NCBI GenBank assembly: GCA_050084515.1
Contig: CM114272.1
Location: forward strand, 24,056,001-24,120,000
Direction of reading: 5' to 3'
Source: Blasia pusilla
Lineage: Eukaryota > Marchantiophyta > Marchantiopsida > Blasiales
DNA: 64,000 bases
Position 1 is the stretch's first letter. Each line of letters starts with the position of its first letter. This document shows positions 1 through 10,384 of this stretch, in pieces. Position numbers and translations under genes: made by a program. The notes under the pieces are model-generated. The model saw only the letters and a list, made by a program, of their open reading frames with translations, was not told the DNA's origin and made no database searches.

Positions 1-1130
1 TTGAGTCCCTTCGACATGGTCATAAACGTGAGCACCCATCGTCAACCATCCGTTCAGCACTCTATAGGAAATTTCAAAGCTTACCAACTCCCGTAAAGAT
101 CTTCCCCTTCCCTCATTCAATCTATAAGATCGAGGCCACTCGACGGACCTGTCGTTGACATTTTGAAGACATAGGCCCTGGATCCCTCGCCTCCTTGGCC
201 CATGAACTGCCATCTCGAATGAATGGAAATCTGGAGTTGGCCTTGATTCTGGCGATGGCATCCATTTCGGCCGTCTTTCCATCCAGAACTCGTATTTGAC
301 GTAGCAAATTCCGGAAGCATTCAGGACCAGCGAGAAATGCGAGATTTTCCCAGATTTGTTTCTCCTCAACCGCCGTGATCTCGCCCTGTCCAGGGATTCC
401 AAGCAATTCTTCACAAATTTGTGATGCCGTTGTGAGCTTGATCACTCCGGGCTTTGAACCCGGAGAGTTTCTATAGACCTCGGCTACTTTCTTCGCCACA
501 TCCTCCTTGATGTGTCTTTGAATTGCATCGCCACAAGATGAGTGTGGGGAGCCAACATGAATCCCGGCCTTGTATACTCTGACGTGGAGCCCAAGTCGTG
601 GACAATGAAAAATATGTATGCAGGACACGCTCCAACGCAGAAGGGCGATGCTTGACAATGAGGACATCGATGGCCTCCCGGCGGTATGGTGGCACCGACC
701 TCATATGGAGTTTCTGCATTCTTGGGAGGGAATTGCGACGTATTGACTCACCCGTTGCGCTCCAGATACGGGCATGCTGGACTTCTACACTCCAAGGCTC
801 CCACGCATTGGCGGCAGGAGACAATCCAAGGACCATCGGAATGGAAGCACTTGTCCGTTGAAGCCTGCACCATCAATGACAATCGACTTTTCTCGTCCAT
901 ACCCTTCAGCGCCCTCCATCCTTCTTTTGAGCAGAGCAGCAAGTGGAGGCAACTCAAAAATGCAATTACCATCATACGTGGGCGGCAGCTCGTCGACAAG
1001 AATGTGCTTGAACATTTTCAAGGCCAGAGACGAAAGCAAACTTTTTCCTGATACTCGCAAGAGGAACGAATAGGCGGACAAAGGGCCCGATTGGTGTCGA
1101 ACAGATCGAGGTTGATAACATCCGGAATCT
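1..1130. repeat. Left arm of large inverted repeat
   Basis: This stretch is the reverse complement of roughly 9251-10384, clearly homologous with many substitutions and small indels. The inner boundary is near 1119-1130, where TCCGGAAT matches ATTCCGGA at 9251. Sequence inside the boundary is unrelated between the two arms. The outer boundary of this arm cannot be seen. Confidence 0.8.
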
Positions 1131-1160
1131 CTTCAGGGAAGAACAACATTATTACGAAGC
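1..1160 (-). pseudogene. Mutator-like (WRKY-GCM1 type) transposase relic, copy A
   Basis: Reading leftward, several frames together give one protein-like path. It starts with an acidic segment near 1158, then a Cys-rich block near 830-600 with the pattern C-x4-C-x4-CPY followed by C-x2-C. A His-rich segment follows, then the 181-codon stretch ending at 122 with RHIKEDVAKKV and DGKTAEMDAI. The Cys/His pattern resembles the WRKY-GCM1 zinc fold found in many Mutator-like transposases; that family call is inference. The same path occurs inverted at 9251-10384. Frame changes and stops show it is not functional. The copy runs off the left edge of the window. Confidence 0.5.
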
Positions 1161-1754
1161 GGCATGGTTGAGTCGGGCCAGATCTTGAGCTTGGAGTTGC
1201 AAACGAGAGCTCAAGCACTAGGAAATTCTAGATTGTCTACTTGGGAAAGATTTAATTCGAGGGGGGCCGTAAACTCTGTATTGACTATTTGCTAGAGGTA
1301 GGAGATTCCATACTTTACGGTTCGAGGTCACCGGTGGGCCTCACCTATTATGGACCGTCCACCCTAACATCTTTGGATACAAAGATGGTTCCAATTTGGA
1401 GAAGAAATCGAACAGACATAAAAGTTTCATCCACTGCTATGAAAGACTCACGAGCTTGGGGTCGAATGATTTCTGATTGAGGAAGGGCCGCCAGATGATT
1501 GCCACAAGTGAGCTTAACATAATTATCCATTCCCAGAAATTTCGTACGGGAGGAGGGTGAGAATGAGAAAGAGAATGAGAATGAGAATTTTTAATTTATA
1601 GTGAATAGGAAAACAGATACTCCTGACAGATTTTTACTGACAAGATGAATTGGGTGGGTGACATTGTCTGACACAATGGATCCAATTCTGTAACACATTC
1701 AATTCTGTTGCAATATGTTACCGGATTTGGGAAGCAGAGGGTTGCGAATCACAC
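1161..1754. other. No gene seen; short purine-rich tract
   Basis: No convincing coding path. A degenerate GAGAAT/GAATGA purine run lies at about 1552-1595. The rest is unremarkable spacer between transposase relic A and the first palindrome array. Confidence 0.5.
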
Positions 1755-1804
1755 TTGGAACCCGTCGGAGTCTTGGTAACTCAAAAATTACCCGAAGCTA
1801 ACCG

Positions 1805-2365
1805 AAGCCTGCAACCCGTCGGCTTTGGACGGGTTGCACGCTTCTACCAAACATTGTCGAAGCGAGAAATACATCGCTCTCCGACGAGTTGCTTGGATAC
1901 CGCTCCTTCTTGCCCGAAGATGCCGGAGGCGTGCAAACCGTCTGTTCCCAACGAGTTCCGCGGGTGCCTCACCTATTTGCCCAAAGACGGCGAGGCGTGC
2001 AACCCGTCGCCCTCCAATGGGTTGCGCAAGGGCATCGCCTTGTGGTGCTTACATGAAGTGTGCAGCTAGTCGGACTCCGACGACTTGCACGGGAAGCCCG
2101 CGTTCTTAACCCTTGACGAGGGAAGCGTGCAACCCAACGGTCTCCGACGGATTGCCTGGGTACGTCCCGTTCCCGTCCCAAACACGGCGGAGGCACGCAA
2201 CATGTCGGTCTCCGACGGGTTGCGCGGGTACCTCGCGTTCTTTTCCGAAGACGATGGAGGCGCTCAACCCGTCGATCTCCGACGGGTTGCTCGCGCACGT
2301 GGCGACGTACCCAAGATGGTGGAGGCGCGCAACCTGTCGGACTCCGACGGGTTGCCATTTTTCAC
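1805..2365. repeat. Palindrome array 1 (about 66-bp units) upstream of a TATA box
   Basis: Nine units, each with an imperfect palindrome of about 28 bp (GCAACCCGTCGG facing CCGACGGGTTGC). Unit starts are near 1811, 1872, 1933, 1999, 2062, 2129, 2197, 2263 and 2329, a regular period of 61-68 bp. The intervening 35-40 bp are themselves related (forms of AAGA-GGTGGAGGCGTGC), so this is a satellite and not a set of unique spacers. The last unit ends about 85 bp before a TATA box, so the array lies where upstream promoter elements would be. Confidence 0.85.
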
Positions 2366-2444
2366 CTCCGGACTTCCGTAACCTCCGGCACGTCGCCGTC
2401 GAACGGACGACGGGACCCAACGGTCAGCCCAACGGCTAGAAAAG

Positions 2445-2452
2445 TATAAATA
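2445..2452 (+). promoter_or_regulatory. TATA box (TATAAATA)
   Basis: TATAAATA is preceded by AAAAG and followed by GGGC, a good plant core promoter context. It lies between palindrome array 1 and the first open reading frames of the ParB-methyltransferase gene. A start of transcription about 30 bp downstream, near 2480, is inferred. Confidence 0.55.
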
Positions 2453-2537
2453 GGGCAGAAATCGCTCATTTCCAGTTTCTCATTTCGCGATCTCCATTCC
2501 TCACTCTCCCGCGCAACAGCTGATCAGATACGAAGGG

Positions 2538-3369
2538 GTGTTTCACACGGCAACACATCGCGATGATAGGAGAGAACGAGAGCAAGACGGTTCGACCGAA
2601 CGAGAGCGAGACGGTTCGACTGAACAATTGCGAGACGATTCGAGCTACCCATCAAGGCGATTCGAGCTACCTATCTCGACATCAGCAAGGCGACTGATCA
2701 AGGGATTCATCGTGGACATAGGTGGAGGCATTTCGGAAAAAATGACCAGGAAAAATCACAAGCCAACAAGTGCAGGAGCTTCACTCCGAAGTCCATTAGG
2801 ACTCTGCGTCAAGATCTCTGGGCCTCGTTCGCGAATGAAATTAGGCGGCAGGAAATCGAGGAGCGGGAAAGGGAAGCGGAGATGCACAACCAGGTGCTTC
2901 TTGCGAGACTTGTTCAAGAGGCGCTCGATAAAGCGTAAGCGCAGAGGCCGAGACGTCGCAGGCCTTGAAGAAAAGGATCGCCGACTAAAAAGAGAGAAAA
3001 TAAGCGTCGCTGGCGTCGGTGAGGAGAGCGAGGGGTGGCTAAAGCGGCGAGGGAAAAAGCGATAGCCATTGCGATAGCCCTGCCCGTCCAACCGAAAGTG
3101 TTGAGATGCGGGAAATGTCCCCCATGAAGTCCAGGACACAATCAACATAGTGGAAACGCCTGAAGTTCAAATCGATGACGACGAGGTCATGAGGACCGCC
3201 AGCGTGGAGATGGTGGACATGGCCGAAGAAGCCGAAGAGCGGTCATTCTCATCTCCAAGCCCGAGCAGAGGACATCGACCTCTATCGGATCGACGAGTTC
3301 CCCGTCGATTTGCCAGCTTTTGTCTCAGACAAGTTGGCTGGTCAAGAAACCGACCCCATTTTCGAGCGG
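2538..3369 (+). pseudogene. N-terminal charged exon(s) of the ParB-methyltransferase gene
   Basis: The best path changes frame. About 2740-2935 reads as a Glu/Arg-rich helix (RRQEIEEREREAEMHNQ). About 3150-3240 reads as an acidic segment (VETPEVQIDDDEVM). About 3265-3369 reads DIDLYRIDEFPVDLPAFV and ends at a GT donor (GAGCGG/GTAAGAG). The 175-codon frame from 2538 is longer but has Arg-rich, low-information content and may be a shadow. The start codon is uncertain. Confidence 0.35.
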
Positions 3370-3459
3370 GTAAGAGAGGATCTGGGTTTTTTGAATTATG
3401 TGAATTGCAATTCATTGGGAATTCAGTGTAGCTTATTGATCTTGTCCTTGTTCTGACAG

Positions 3460-3894
3460 GTGGTAAAGTAGATGGCACTCATGGAGAACAATGGAATACG
3501 TCCGCGAAATTCAGTCCGATGAGGACATCGCAAAACTTAAACAATCGGCAACGACAGCATCCTACGTCGACAACTTTCCTCCCTTCTATGTTCAGCCTTA
3601 CGAAGAGCATGGAACCCAAGCTCTGCTTACGGAGGAGGACTTGGAAAAGCTCGACACATTTTGGAGGATGCGAGACGAGGATTTCAGAAGGCAAGTAGAG
3701 GGCACGGAATTCAGCTGGATGAGGAATCTGCATTTCTTCATCTGGGATGGAAATCACAGGTTCATGGCGTGGACCAAGTTTGCGGAGGAGCGGCCCAACT
3801 CATTGGAGGCATATTTTTGCGTGAAGGCAGTGGTCCTTCACCCATTCCCTCATCACATGGCGACGGTGGAGATGGCAATGCATGCCATGAACAA
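3460..3894 (+). pseudogene. ParB/Srx-like nuclease-fold domain exon
   Basis: The exon runs from the acceptor TTCTGACAG to the donor AACAA/GTGAGT. The open frame from 3491 reads VREIQSDEDIAKLKQS, then PPFYVQPYEEHG, then FFIWDGNHRFMAW near 3733-3775. The DGNHR core and the preceding I-x-D-x-x-I-x-x-L pattern match the ParB N-terminal (Srx-like) fold, which binds or cleaves DNA or transfers phosphate depending on the member. No frameshift is seen in this exon. It is followed directly by an intron packed with palindromic repeats. Confidence 0.5.
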
Positions 3895-3904
3895 GTGAGT
3901 ATCT

Positions 3905-4610
3905 TTAACACTTACGCAACTCGTTGGGACGGTTGTTGGGATGCTTTAACACTTACGCTTTCGTTGGACTCCGGACGAGTTGCTCGATTGATGAATGGGT
4001 TAGGTTTTTTGCGAAAGCAACTCGTCGGACTCCGACGGGTTGCTCAACTTCGACGCTTTTTCGGATGTTTTTAAGAATGCAACTCGTCGGACCGGCGAGT
4101 TGTTCGATTGACCACAATTTAATTAGTTTTTGGCCCCAAGCAAACCGTCGGAGTCCGACGGATTGCTCGACTCGCCGCCTTTTCAGGATGTTTTTTGAAG
4201 AATGCAACTCGTCGGACTCCGACGAGTTGTTCCATTGACCTTAGGTTTAGTATGTTTTTAGCCCAAAGCAACCCGTTGGAGTCCGACGGGTTGCTTGACT
4301 CGAAACTGTTTTTGGCCGAAATCAAATCGTCGGAGTCCGACGGGTTGCATTCGGAAGTTGGTTCCCCGAATTTCGCGTCAAATTGCAAGTTTCCATTCAA
4401 TTGCGCAACCTGTCGGACTCCGACGGGTTGCTATGTTCACGTTAGTATGTTGGTTGCACAACCCGTGAGTCCGGCGGGTTGAAACCAGGCATTAGCAAAT
4501 CTGAATGCAATCTGTCGGACTCCGACGGGTTGCATCATTTAGCTCGTTCCTAGAATCCGACCTTGAGCTATGACGACCCGTCGAAGTCCGACGGGTTGTA
4601 GGAACCCATG
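3905..4610. repeat. Palindrome array 2, inside an intron
   Basis: About twelve imperfect palindromes of the same family, many near-perfect (GCAACTCGTCGG facing CCGACGAGTTGT). Starts lie near 3916, 3960, 4018, 4078, 4140, 4204, 4267, 4323, 4406, 4457, 4507 and 4574, mostly 57-65 bp apart. Several carry compensating changes in both arms (CTCGTC with GACGAG), which keeps pairing. The array fills most of the intron between the ParB exon and the next coding exon. Confidence 0.85.
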
Positions 4611-4865
4611 TAATTCCCTGACGGGTTGAGTTTGGATGTGCAAGATTGTATCGGAGGGGAATGTCACCCACCACTAGATCCAGGACTGCGATCGGGAGAG
4701 GAAGGTGCTTACGACGCACCCAGGAGAGTACAGGGGGTTCTTGGGCGATGCCCTTGTCAATCAGATGCTTGCAAAGGGTGCTTAGATAAAAAATAAAACT
4801 TGGCAAATAAGTTTATTTCTCAAGATGCAGCCGTAACCATCCTTTTTGCTGGTCGAAGATACTGA

Positions 4866-5943
4866 GGCCTTGAAGAAGAGCGCCAGACCGAGCCGTGGAG
4901 CGGGGAGAAGGTATCTGCGTCTGAGCGCGCGAAATTCATCCAAGCTGCAATATCTGCAACAACAAAATACACGGCGAGCAAGATGCAGCGATACATCAGC
5001 ATTCTCAACCCCGAACTTGGTCCGGAGTTCTACAAGGAGTTGAAGGCGATTATCAAGTGCCAACGGAAAAGGGATGAAGATCCGCATGGTCGGATTGGGA
5101 AGAAAGTGTCCCTGGATCCCGTGCATTGGTTTGCGTTGTCCGGCATAAGCGAGTTTAGGAGGATCCGACTGATGAAAATCAGTCTCGAGCAGAGAGGCCA
5201 GAGGGCGGCACACCATCCTCCGGGTGTGTCCGATCCAATGATATCCCACTGGCTACGCGAATGGTCGTTCTGGGACGCGTTGCGGGTTATCGGGAAGTCC
5301 GTGCTGGACGGTCTGCAAGCGGAGCTCAGAAGATTAGAGCCCATTCCGGATAAAGCAAACCTTGATCCGGGACGACATCCGGGACAAGCCAACGGATGGT
5401 CTTCAGGTACCTCGTCCAATGTAAGAATGCAGGTACGTGGGGAAAATTACCGGCAGCCTTGAAATTGTGGGCTTGCCGCCGGATGCAAAGACATTCTCCA
5501 TGTACAATATGGAGATGGGGCAGCACATGTCCGATTGGGAGGTGGAGAATTGCCCCATTTGGCTCGACTTTAACGATCCTGAAGACATCACCGATAAGGA
5601 TTTACGAGTGCTTCATGATGTAGTGGCCTCAGGACAAGACGACATCCCCAATTTCGTGCAGCGTGAAGACTTCTTCGGAGGAGATGCAGAAGAGCAGGCC
5701 CACGAGACGGCCGAGTTGGCTTCCAAGGTCCGCACAACCAAAGACAAATCCACAACGGGTCTCAAAGGCAAGGCAAGGGGAGGGAAAAATTCAGAGGCCG
5801 AGTCTTCCCAAAGAGAGGCTGAAGATTCAAGGCCAGAGGCAGAATCGTCCGGGCGAGAGGGGAGAGAGGGTCGGACCAGGTCCTCGGCGAAAAAAACCCC
5901 ACCAGAGTCTAAGGTCATAGAGACCCCGACAAGCCGTCCGTAA
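4866..5943 (+). pseudogene. Central exon of the ParB-methyltransferase gene
   Basis: The main frame reads WSGEKVSASERAKFIQAA near 4893 and continues through MQRYISILNPELGPEF at 4983 to about 5340. It then continues after frame changes as VFRYLVQCKNAGTW near 5400 and GSLEIVGLPPDAK from 5452. The last 70 codons are Glu/Ser/Arg-rich and end at a TAA at 5941. I do not recognise this middle domain. The two indels within otherwise well-kept sequence indicate fairly recent decay. Confidence 0.4.
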
Positions 5944-6480
5944 ACTCGGGAGAAGCGGAAGCGAGAGGAGTCAGGTTTGTCCCAAGGAGAATACAATCCA
6001 TCATCCTTGGGAAGACACAGACAAACAAAGACCCGGACAAGCCTCCTCCTTCAGTTCACTCCTTTATTGGATGAGCTGAAGAGCTTCAGTTCTCAAGCGT
6101 CGACACCAACCATCGATAAATTGACAACGCTGGGACGGAAGCTCCGGTGAATGGAGTGGTCGAAAGGTTGCGGTGGATCTCTTGATCGCTGATCGCCCCT
6201 CGGGTTGCGATTTTGGGGCGGTGAATGGAATGTGGCTCTCTTATGAAGCTATTGGTTGCGGTGATCTTCTTGTGGAGGAGGGCGAGGATGAGCTCTTCAA
6301 CCTCGGTCGTCAAGAGGTCGCTAAAGTGGAGGACGGCGCAATCGTGGATCATAAAAAATGAGTATCCACTCCGATCCGCGGAGTCGATTCGGGTAAGACT
6401 CAATTCTGTATTATAATCTCAATTATATTTTAATGATGTGTATAATGAGTGTTTATCTCCGTTGAGTGAGTAAAATGAGT
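5944..6480 (+). pseudogene. Methyltransferase motif IV (DPPY-like) region
   Basis: About 6128-6172 reads APVNGVVERLRW. A frame change then leads to DLLIADRPSGCDFGAVNG at 6176-6230. DLLIAD followed by RPSG sits where N4/N6 methyltransferases have (D/N/S)PP(Y/F). The second residue is Arg, not Pro, and the aromatic residue is Ser, so the target-base pocket would be lost. The sequence after it is open in two frames and I cannot assign it. Confidence 0.35.
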
Positions 6481-6499
6481 GTCAATCTCCGTTTTTTTG

Positions 6500-6885
6500 T
6501 CGTGAGCAACCCGTCGGAAGGCGGCGGGTTGTTTTGGAGCGGCGACCCATGCTCGGTGAGAGCAACCCGTCGGTTTTCGGACGGGTTGCATCTTTCCCAC
6601 ATACAGGGAAAACCGTGGTGTACACGCAACCCGTCGGAACCCGGCGGGTTGCGATTGCTTTTGGTTTTTCCTGTGTTTTCGGAAAGCTACAACCCATCTG
6701 ATAGCGACGGGTTGCTCTCGGCGAGCATGGGCTGCTCTAGGCGAAAACCCGTCGCCTTCCGACGGGTTGCTCACGACAAAAAAAACGGAGCTTAACGGGT
6801 TGTTTTAGTCTCGACCAACCCGTCGGAAGGCGGACGGGTTGGTCGGGACAAAACAACCCGTCGGACTCAACGAGTTGATCCAAAG
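6500..6885. repeat. Palindrome array 3
   Basis: Seven palindromes of the same family near 6508, 6563, 6626, 6690, 6745, 6816 and 6854. Centres vary (GAAGGC, TTTTC, AACCC, ATAG) while the ACCCGTC and GACGGGT arms stay. The array separates the motif IV region from the motif I exon, so it again occupies probable intron sequence. Confidence 0.85.
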
Positions 6886-6940
6886 TTAGTAATTGAAAAT
6901 TTTCTCAAGCCGACTTCTTTAGTTCGACATTGTTTCCAAC

Positions 6941-7549
6941 GTGCTTATTTACGAGATGGACCACTCCCTCGTGTCTTTGCCGTTCGGCCCGAGCACAATT
7001 TCCAAGTGTTCAAGATCCAGGATCCTGTGGATCCATGCTCGAGATGGATCTGACTTAGATAGTTTGTACAATTCCCCCCCGGGAATTTACATGCAAGACA
7101 GTACCCCACTTCTGGGAGGAAGGGAAAAGTTGTCAGCCTTGATGCAAACGCTCATCGAGCTCTACTCAAGGCCGGGTGACTTGGTGTTCGACTTAGTGGG
7201 ACTTTCAAGGGCAAGTATCAAAGGCGCATGGCAAAGTGGCAGGAACATTCTCTGCCTCGAGGGAAGGCAGGAACTGTTTGACCTTTGCAAGGAGGCAAAG
7301 GCAGAATACAAAAGGCTCGTTGGGGCGTACAACTCTCCACCGAAGCCGAGAGCTCCGGTTCCAGATCCACCCTTGGTAGTAACTCCATCGTCACTTCCAA
7401 CGATTCCAAAAATCGGGAGGGCAAGGCCGCAAGTAATTTTGCAAGAGCTCTCGAACGATGACGAGGGAGTTCAAAGAACTCAACGACCCAGCTTGACTGC
7501 AGCGTCTGGAGTAGGGAGTTTTTTTATGATGAGGCAAAAGATTTCATAG
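6941..7549 (+). pseudogene. C-terminal exon with SAM-binding motif of N4/N6 methyltransferase
   Basis: The open frame of 202 codons contains KLSALMQTLIELYSRPGDLV, then FDLVGLSRASIKGAW, then QSGRNILCLEGRQELFD. This is the motif X plus motif I signature of beta-class DNA amino-methyltransferases (K-P-x-x-L then G-D-x-V-x-D-x-F-x-G-x-G-x-T and A-x-x-x-G-R-x-x-x-x-E). The F-x-G-x-G core is changed to LVGLSR, so SAM binding is doubtful. The tail is proline-rich (PPKPRAPVPDPP) and then acidic. The frame starts with an alternative codon, so the true exon start is probably a splice acceptor near 6920. Confidence 0.5.
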
Positions 7550-8300
7550 AATAGATCAAATGTACAATTTCGAGCTTTTTTCGGATGATATAAAACAAAG
7601 ATTTTTTTGAATGATGGTGGTGCTTGTAAAAGTTTGCTGAACATTTTTTGTCTTTTTGAATGTGATCGTCTATGTACTCCCGGACTTCTATTTTGCAACC
7701 CGTTGAATTTTGCAACCCAACTTTCGAACTTTTTTCTCCTCGGATTTCTGCAACTTTTCACTTTTGACCATTGCACCTTTTTACCACTTCCAGGCAACTT
7801 GTCGGATTCGACAGGTTGCTCGATCGACTCTTTCCTGTTGGTCCAACTTAAGAGGCAGTCTGGCGGGCTTCTTCCCTTGGCACCTTCCCCTCAACTCGTA
7901 AAGGAAGCGTAAGCTTCTTTTCTTCTCTCAGGCGTGTTGGATTCCTACTACTGTGCGATTGCCATAATGGTATTGCCGAGGGGCGGAGCACATATTGATC
8001 TTTGGATGGATGTCACATTGCAGAGTGTACAAGGTATCTTGCCGAGGAAGGCGGTGGGACTCAAATCAGGTTACATGGGACCGTTATGGTGTACCTAGGG
8101 GGCCAAGGCTCGAAGTCGCCAACATTTTCGATCCCCGTCTACAATCGGCCGGAGGAGCCACTTGTATCCCAGGACATTCCTTTGAAATCGCCACCGAGGA
8201 GAGTTATGAGTAAATTTGTAGATGACGAGGCTGAAGAAATCATAGACTAGGTCAAATGTACATTTCGAGGTTCCTTCGGAGGTAATAAGGGCGAGATTTT
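7550..8300 (+). pseudogene. Partial tandem copy of the methyltransferase 3' end
   Basis: The 3' flank at about 7520-7710 (ATAGAATAGATCAAATGTAC ... GTAAAAGTTTGCTGAAC) is repeated at about 8225-8400 (ATAGACTAGGTCAAATGTAC ... GTAAAAGTTTGCTGGAA). Before the second copy, the 82-codon frame at 8002-8250 (ECTRYLAEEGGGTQIRLHG) reads as protein and ends DDEAEEIID. It is either a last exon or part of a second gene copy. Palindromes lie at 7690-7825 and 8385-8490, one behind each copy. Confidence 0.35.
7690..7825. repeat. Palindrome units, array 4a
   Basis: One or two weaker units: CAACCCGTTGAATTTTGCAA near 7696 and CAACTTGTCGGATTCGACAG near 7796. They share arms with the larger arrays. Confidence 0.6.
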
Positions 8301-8384
8301 TCAACCCATAATGGTGTTTGTAAAAGTTTGCTGGAATATTTTTTTGGACTTGTGGATTGTGTTCTTTTAGCTACTCGAATTACA

Positions 8385-8495
8385 ATTCTGCAACCCGTAT
8401 GATTCGACGGGTTGCAACTTTTTGCTACGCCCTACTTCGCAACTTTTTAACCATTTCAGGCAAGCTATCGGATTCGGCCAGATTGATTGCTTGAG
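8385..8495. repeat. Palindrome units, array 4b
   Basis: Two units near 8390 (CAACCCGTATGATTCGACGG) and 8459 (a degraded copy). Their position behind the second methyltransferase tail mirrors array 4a. Confidence 0.6.
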
Positions 8496-9250
8496 TGATC
8501 GGACTCTTTCCTGTGAGACCAACCGACGCATTGTGGCGGGCTTCTTAACTTTTGGCTCGTTCCCTACATTCGTCAAACCAATTGTAGGCTTCTTTTCTTG
8601 TCTAAGATGTGCAGGATTTTCTACTACCGTCGGATTGCCATTTCAATTCCCAACTTTGTTAGATCGTCGTGGGTGGGGTGGAAGAAAATCACTTCTAAAA
8701 ATCTTTCCTTTTTATGGTGAGCTTTCTTACGGGTTGGGAGGGTGCGACTTCTCGGTTTCTCGGCCTTAGGATCGATGTGTTCACATTTCACAAAGTTGGT
8801 CTTGAGTGAGACACCATTCATAACCAAGAAAGTTGGTTATGGGGCAATTTAGGGAGGCCATGATGCGGGCAACAATCCTGCAAAAGAGAGGTTGGCATCC
8901 GGATGGTCCTCCAACAAAAATACCAAGGGCACTGCTTTTTGTTGACCGAGACAGGGGATGTTAAGAAACTTAGGCTCACATGGAGAGTGATGGAAAAATG
9001 TTTGTAGTGGTCTTATGATGTCTCTTTTTTTCTCGCCCCCACGAAAGAGGAGGTTATTTTAGGGCCAAATGTGGACCACTAAATACTCTCTTCTAAAGAT
9101 TTCTTGAATTTGAAAGCAAACAAAAATTTCAAATATGTCAAAAAGTTTTGAAGAGAGGAGGCGGATTTGGCCCTTTTTTTTTAAGAGAGACTCTCCTCTC
9201 TTCCTCTCTTCTCTCCTCTCTTACTCTCTCCTGCCAGAATACCAACCCCC
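8496..9250. other. No gene seen; polypyrimidine tract
   Basis: No coding path I trust. A CT-rich tract (CTCTCCTCTCTTCC type) lies at about 9188-9232, just before the right arm of the inverted repeat begins. Confidence 0.5.
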
Positions 9251-10384
9251 ATTCCGGATGTCGTCATCCTCACTGGATTTGTCGGACACCAACTGGGCCC
9301 TGCCTCTGCCTACTCGTTCCTCTTGAGAGTATCGGGAAATAATTTGTTGTCGTTTCTGCCCTTTTAAATGTTCAAGCACATTCTTGTCGACGAGCTGCTG
9401 CCCATGTACGATGGTAATTGCATTTTTGAGTTGTCTCCACTTGCTGGTCCTGCTCAAAAGAAAGATGGAGGATGCTTGAAGGATATGGACAAAAAATATG
9501 ATTGTCATCCATGGTGGAGGCTTCAACAGACTAGTGCTTCAATTCCAAGTGGTCCTTGAACTCTTTTTGGCCGCCAATGCATTGGAGCCCTAGAGTGTCA
9601 AAGTCAAGGTTGCCCGTATCTAGAGCCCAATGGGCGAGTCAATATGTCGCAATTTCCCTCAAAGAATGCAGAAACTCCATATGAGGTGGTGTGACCATAT
9701 TGCCAAGAGACCATCGATGTCCTCATTTCAAGCATCCCCTTTCTGCATTGGAGCGTGTCTAACATACATATTTTTCATTATGTAGGACTTCAGTTTTGCG
9801 TTCGAGTACACTAAGCTGACAGTTCATGTTGGTTCCCACACTCATCCTATTACCGATGTAATTCAGAGACATATCAAGGAAGATGTGGCAAAGAAAGTGA
9901 CTGAGGTATATAAAAACTCTTTGGGATCAAAGCCTGGAGTGATCAAGTTAACAACAACATCACAAATTTGTGAACAACTGCTTGGAATCCTTGGGCAAGG
10001 CGAGATCACGATTGCTCAGGAGAAAAAGCTCTGGGAAAATCTTGCATTTCTTTCTGATCCTAAATGATTTCGGAACTTGCTGCATCAAATACAAGTATTT
10101 GATGGAAAGACGGCCGAAATGGACATCATTTCCAAAATCAAGGCTAACTTGAGATTTCCATTTATTCAGAGATGGCAATTCATGGGCCAGGGAGGCAAAG
10201 GATCTAGAGCTTATGTCTTCAAAATGTCAGCTACAGGGCCGTCGAGTGGCCTTGATCTTATAGGTCGAATGAGGGAAGGGGAAGACCTCTACGACAACTG
10301 GGTAAGCTTTGATATTTGCTACAGAGTGTTGAATGGATGGTTGACCATGGGTGCTCACATTTACGACCATGTGGAGAAGTGACT
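9251..10384. repeat. Right arm of large inverted repeat
   Basis: Reverse-complement counterpart of 1-1130. The two arms face outward and enclose about 8.1 kb that holds the ParB-methyltransferase gene and four palindrome arrays. Confidence 0.8.

Larger units (their letters stand above)
2538..7549 (+). pseudogene. Broken ParB-like / N4-N6 DNA methyltransferase gene
   Basis: A multi-part gene read from segments that share strand and order: a charged N-terminal region (2538-3369), a ParB-like exon (3460-3894), a long exon (about 4866-5943), a stretch with a DPPY-like motif (6128-6361) and a C-terminal exon (6941-7549) with the motif X and motif I region of a DNA methyltransferase. DPPY-like motif before the SAM-binding motif is the beta-class order. 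Donors GTAAGA after 3369 and GTGAGT after 3894, and an acceptor CAG before 3460, fit spliced exons. Frame changes near 3060-3280, 5340-5440 and 6170, plus the altered DPPY-like motif, show this copy is inactive. ParB-methylase fusions are known from phages and bacterial mobile elements; a plant location suggests capture, which is inference. Confidence 0.5.

Noticed and set aside
2106-2439. Overlapping frames of about 100 codons on both strands
   Set aside because: They arise because the palindromic repeat is GC-rich and lacks stop codons in most frames.
1805-4610. CRISPR-like look of the palindromic repeats with even spacing
   Set aside because: The DNA is from a eukaryote, repeats are not identical, spacers are related to each other, and no cas-like gene is present. 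Treated as a satellite of dyad sites.
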